DNA from: Campylobacter canadensis
GTDB taxonomy: Bacteria > Campylobacterota > Campylobacteria > Campylobacterales > Campylobacteraceae
DNA length: 64,000 bases
NCBI RefSeq assembly: GCF_013177655.1
Contig: NZ_CP035946.1
Span: 806,001-870,000 of the forward strand
Reading direction: 5' to 3'
The position numbers and the translations under genes were made by a program. The notes under the pieces are model-generated. The model did not search any database and was not told where the DNA came from. It saw only the letters and a program-made list of their open reading frames with translations. Positions 61,529-64,000 of this stretch are shown here, piece after piece; within the stretch, counting starts at the first letter, position 1, and the number at the start of each line of letters is the position of its first letter.

Positions 61529-63625
61529 ATGCAAACAGCTTTAGGTAGTTTATCAATATGTGCAAATTTTGCAAATATTTATATTGATATTAATGCTCTT
61601 TGTAAAAAGTACGCACTAGATGATAAAGAGCCAAATATTTATGAATTAGCTAAAATTGCTAAAGATAATGATTTTAAGGTAAAAATTAAGAAATTAAATT
61701 TACAAAATTTACATATTTATAAAGCTCCGTTTATTTTTCAAAAAGATGATTTTACTTATTTTGTTGTTTTAAAACTTGATAACAGCAATAAAAAAGCACT
61801 AATTTTTGAAGGTGGAAAAGAAGCAAAAGAGATTAGCTATGAAGAATTAGAAAAATTATCAAAGAATAAGATATTAATTTTAGCTCATAAATTATTAAAT
61901 GATGGTGTTAAATTTGGGTTTTCGTGGTTTTATAAGAGAATGTTAAGCTTTAAAAGTATTGTCTTACAGATATTGTTAGCTAGTTTTGTTATGCAATTAT
62001 TTGGTTTGGTTACTCCTTTATTTACTCAAGTTATTCTTGATAAAGTTTTGCTACATCACAGTATTAGTACACTTAATGTTATTGCTTTTGCTTTTTTAAG
62101 TGTTATTATTTTTGAAACTTTGTTAAGTCTTAGTAGAAATTATATTTTTGCACATACAACTACAAAAATTGATGCAAAATTAGGCAGTGAGTTATTTACA
62201 CATTTGTTATTGTTACCTATGGTGTATTTTGAGAATAGAAAAGTAGGTAACATAGCAGCTAGAATAAGAGAACTTGATAATATAAGAGATTTCATAGCCA
62301 ATAAATCAGTAAGCGTGATTTTAGATTTATTATTTAGTATTGTATTTATTTTAATGATGCTTTTATATAGCATTAAATTAACTTTTGTTTCATTAATATT
62401 TGTAATATGTATAGCTTTAATTTATTTTTTTATAACACCTATTTTAAGAGCAAGGCTTGAAGATAAATTCCAAATGGGAGCAGCGTCTAATTCATATTTA
62501 GTAGAAAGTATTACAGGAATGCAAACTATAAAATCCCTATCAATAGAAGGAAGTATGAGAAAATACTGGGAAGATTATCTAGCTAAATATTTAAAATCAT
62601 CATTTAATTTGAGTAATTTAAGTAATGTTGCTAGTGCTTTTGCCAGTGCTTTACAAAAGCTTATGACTTTAGCGATTTTGTATTTTGGAGTAGCGTTGGT
62701 TATTGATGGTAGTTTGAGTGTAGGGCAGTTAATTGCTTTTCAAATGTTTGCTAATCAATTTAGTGCTCCTATTATGCGACTTGCAAGCTTGTGGAATGAA
62801 TTACAACAAGCTATTTTAAGTGTAGATAGATTAGGCGATATTTTAAATACACCACAAGAGCAAAGCACCAATAAGCCTATATCATTAAATCAAGTATCAG
62901 GGAATATTAAATTTGATAATGTAAGTTTTAAATATAGTCCAAATTCTAATTATATTTTAAATAATTTAAGCTTTAATTTACAAGCAAATAAAAGCATAGG
63001 CATAGTAGGCAGAAGTGGTAGTGGTAAAAGCACTATAACAAAATTAATAGAAAGACTTTATATACCAAATGATGGTGCTATTTATATAGATGGAATAGAC
63101 TTAAGACATTTAAATCCTTATGTTTTAAGGAGTAATTTAGGTGTAGTTTTGCAAGAAAATTATTTATTTAGCGGTAGTATTAAAGAAAATATATCTTTAT
63201 CAAAGCCAAGCGCATCAATGCAAGAAATAATAAATGTATGCAAAATAGCAGGAGCGCATGAATTTATAAGCGAACTTAGTGCAGGTTATGATACTTTAGT
63301 GGGAGAAAGAGGTTCTGCATTAAGTGGTGGTCAAAGACAAAGAATAGCAATAGCAAGAGCCTTGCTGCATAATCCAAGAGTTTTAATATTTGATGAAGCT
63401 ACTTCAGCGCTTGATTATGAAAGCGAAAAAATCATTACATCAAATCTATCATTAATTAAGCAAAATAAAACCTTTATAATAATAGCACATAGATTAAGCA
63501 CGGTTAAAGATTGTGATGAGATATTAGTCCTTGATAAAGGCAATTTGGTTGAGTGTGGAAACCACGCAAAATTAATGGAGCTTAATGGATACTACGCACA
63601 CTTATACAAACAGCAAAATTTATAA
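61529..63625 (+). CDS. Type I secretion ABC transporter (HlyB family)
   Basis: 698 residues. The N-terminal ~125 residues are a C39-peptidase-like domain without the catalytic Cys in its motif (ALGSLSICANFANI), as in HlyB, where it binds the substrate rather than cutting it. Six membrane helices lie at about 140-410. The ATPase domain has Walker A GRSGSGKST (about 495), signature LSGGQRQRIAIARAL (about 598), Walker B VLIFDEATSALD (about 618) and an H-loop in IAHRLST. It drives ATP-dependent export of the RTX protein through the HlyD/TolC partners. RBS AAAGGA lies before the ATG. Confidence 0.93.
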   Translation: MQTALGSLSICANFANIYIDINALCKKYALDDKEPNIYELAKIAKDNDFKVKIKKLNLQNLHIYKAPFIFQKDDFTYFVVLKLDNSNKKALIFEGGKEAKEISYEELEKLSKNKILILAHKLLNDGVKFGFSWFYKRMLSFKSIVLQILLASFVMQLFGLVTPLFTQVILDKVLLHHSISTLNVIAFAFLSVIIFETLLSLSRNYIFAHTTTKIDAKLGSELFTHLLLLPMVYFENRKVGNIAARIRELDNIRDFIANKSVSVILDLLFSIVFILMMLLYSIKLTFVSLIFVICIALIYFFITPILRARLEDKFQMGAASNSYLVESITGMQTIKSLSIEGSMRKYWEDYLAKYLKSSFNLSNLSNVASAFASALQKLMTLAILYFGVALVIDGSLSVGQLIAFQMFANQFSAPIMRLASLWNELQQAILSVDRLGDILNTPQEQSTNKPISLNQVSGNIKFDNVSFKYSPNSNYILNNLSFNLQANKSIGIVGRSGSGKSTITKLIERLYIPNDGAIYIDGIDLRHLNPYVLRSNLGVVLQENYLFSGSIKENISLSKPSASMQEIINVCKIAGAHEFISELSAGYDTLVGERGSALSGGQRQRIAIARALLHNPRVLIFDEATSALDYESEKIITSNLSLIKQNKTFIIIAHRLSTVKDCDEILVLDKGNLVECGNHAKLMELNGYYAHLYKQQNL

Positions 63626-63719
63626 ATACTAAAATCATAAATAGTTTAATAAATATTATTTATTTTTTTAAAAGAATTTTTTAAATTAAATTAAAAACAT
63701 TTTTAATATTATTTATTAT

Positions 63720-63809
63720 AAAAAGTAACATATATTAATAATTATTTTTAAATTTTATAAATTTTTATTCTTTGTTTGGTATAATTAATTTTATTTTTAA
63801 AGGTAGGAT
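63720..63809 (+). promoter_or_regulatory. Cassette-type promoter, copy E (diverged)
   Basis: Starts AAAAAGTAAC like copies A-D. It is T-rich, then TGGTATAAT (TGnTATAAT, TATAAT at 63780-63785) and RBS AAAGGTAGGAT before the ATG at 63810. The part between is diverged, so this is a relative rather than a recent copy. Confidence 0.65.
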
Positions 63810-64000
63810 ATGAACGAGTTTTTAATATATCTAGCATATTTTTTAGATAATTTACACGATTTAGCTGGTGGAATTATTAGTATTTTAATTCCTATACCAT
63901 ATGCAAGTTTTATTACTTATCCTATTGTTTTTACCCTTACATTTTTTATAGGATTAAAGCTATATCCTAGATTTATAATAGCTTTATATATTTTATTTTT
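63810..64000 (+). CDS. Membrane protein, 5' end only (cassette E)
   Basis: ATG at 63810 behind AAAGG. 63 codons stay open to the window edge. Encodes MNEFLIYLAYFLDNLHDLAG, then two strongly hydrophobic segments (IISILIPIPYASFITYPIVF and FTLTFFIGL...FIIALYILF). It resembles the cassette membrane genes in promoter, size of the first segments and position, so the array probably continues beyond the window. Confidence 0.65.
   Translation, partial: MNEFLIYLAYFLDNLHDLAGGIISILIPIPYASFITYPIVFTLTFFIGLKLYPRFIIALYILF

Noticed and set aside
61529-63625. Bacteriocin-type C39 processing transporter
   Set aside because: The N-terminal domain lacks the catalytic Cys at the expected position; with an RTX cargo an HlyB-type transporter fits better.
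1-64000. tRNA, rRNA or riboswitch genes
   Set aside because: No GC-rich segment with cloverleaf arms, rRNA sequence or known riboswitch core was found in the intergenic regions by eye; a covariance search would be needed to exclude small RNAs.

Overview
The window is a very AT-rich bacterial chromosome segment that reads as a Campylobacter (Campylobacterota, epsilon group), most likely not C. jejuni itself. Evidence: a Tat-exported MfrABE fumarate reductase, the short HolB and the replication factor HobA lying in a lysC-hobA-holB-folP run, a fucose operon of the Campylobacter type, sigma-54 and sigma-28 flagellar promoters, and homopolymeric G tracts of the phase-variation kind. Several gene blocks match blocks I remember from C. 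jejuni but in a different overall order (from memory, not searched).

Layout. 1-58: start of an exported protein leaving the window. 343-4009: mfrA-mfrB-mfrE. 4011-8615: LysR regulator, rpoD and a sigma-54-driven fliK, all minus. 8735-10540: typA. 10725-13874: rsmH, an FtsL-like protein and a FUSC-family membrane protein (minus). 14020-18115: PpiD-like foldase, ftsA, ftsZ. 18116-19110: almost 1 kb without genes, with a G6/G9 tract pair. 19111-20787: adenine deaminase. 20936-25201: a 1421-residue autotransporter with a G9 tract just before its start codon. 25639-33405: hup and the minus-strand run rppH-lysC-hobA-holB-folP-ligA-tlyA-ribF. 33510-38573: a sigma-28-type gene, hemW, tatB, tatC, queA and a membrane protein with a degenerate receiver domain. 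38567-46079: an L-fucose operon with its IclR regulator as last gene. 46238-50504: DnaQ-like exonuclease, rpe, rpmB, a K+ channel, a DUF465 protein and a CZB chemoreceptor.

50505-64000 is the accessory region and the most unusual part. Near-identical promoter modules (extended -10, TGnTATAAT) each precede a gene for a multi-pass membrane protein. Three of these proteins are close paralogs in a ~1.3 kb tandem repeat. Each membrane gene is followed, behind a good ribosome-binding site, by the start of a second gene. In four cassettes this second gene is only 15, 28 or 40 codons long (three cases) or, in the last, a full 1030-residue RTX/von Willebrand A protein. A dedicated type I secretion system follows: HlyD-like adaptor, TolC-like outer-membrane protein broken at an A8 tract, and HlyB-like ABC transporter. 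A fifth promoter and membrane gene run off the end. The arrangement looks like an expanding and recombining array of a secreted RTX protein with membrane partners. Whether the partners are immunity proteins, secretion accessories or something else cannot be told from sequence alone.

No tRNA, rRNA, CRISPR array, transposase or prophage genes were recognised.
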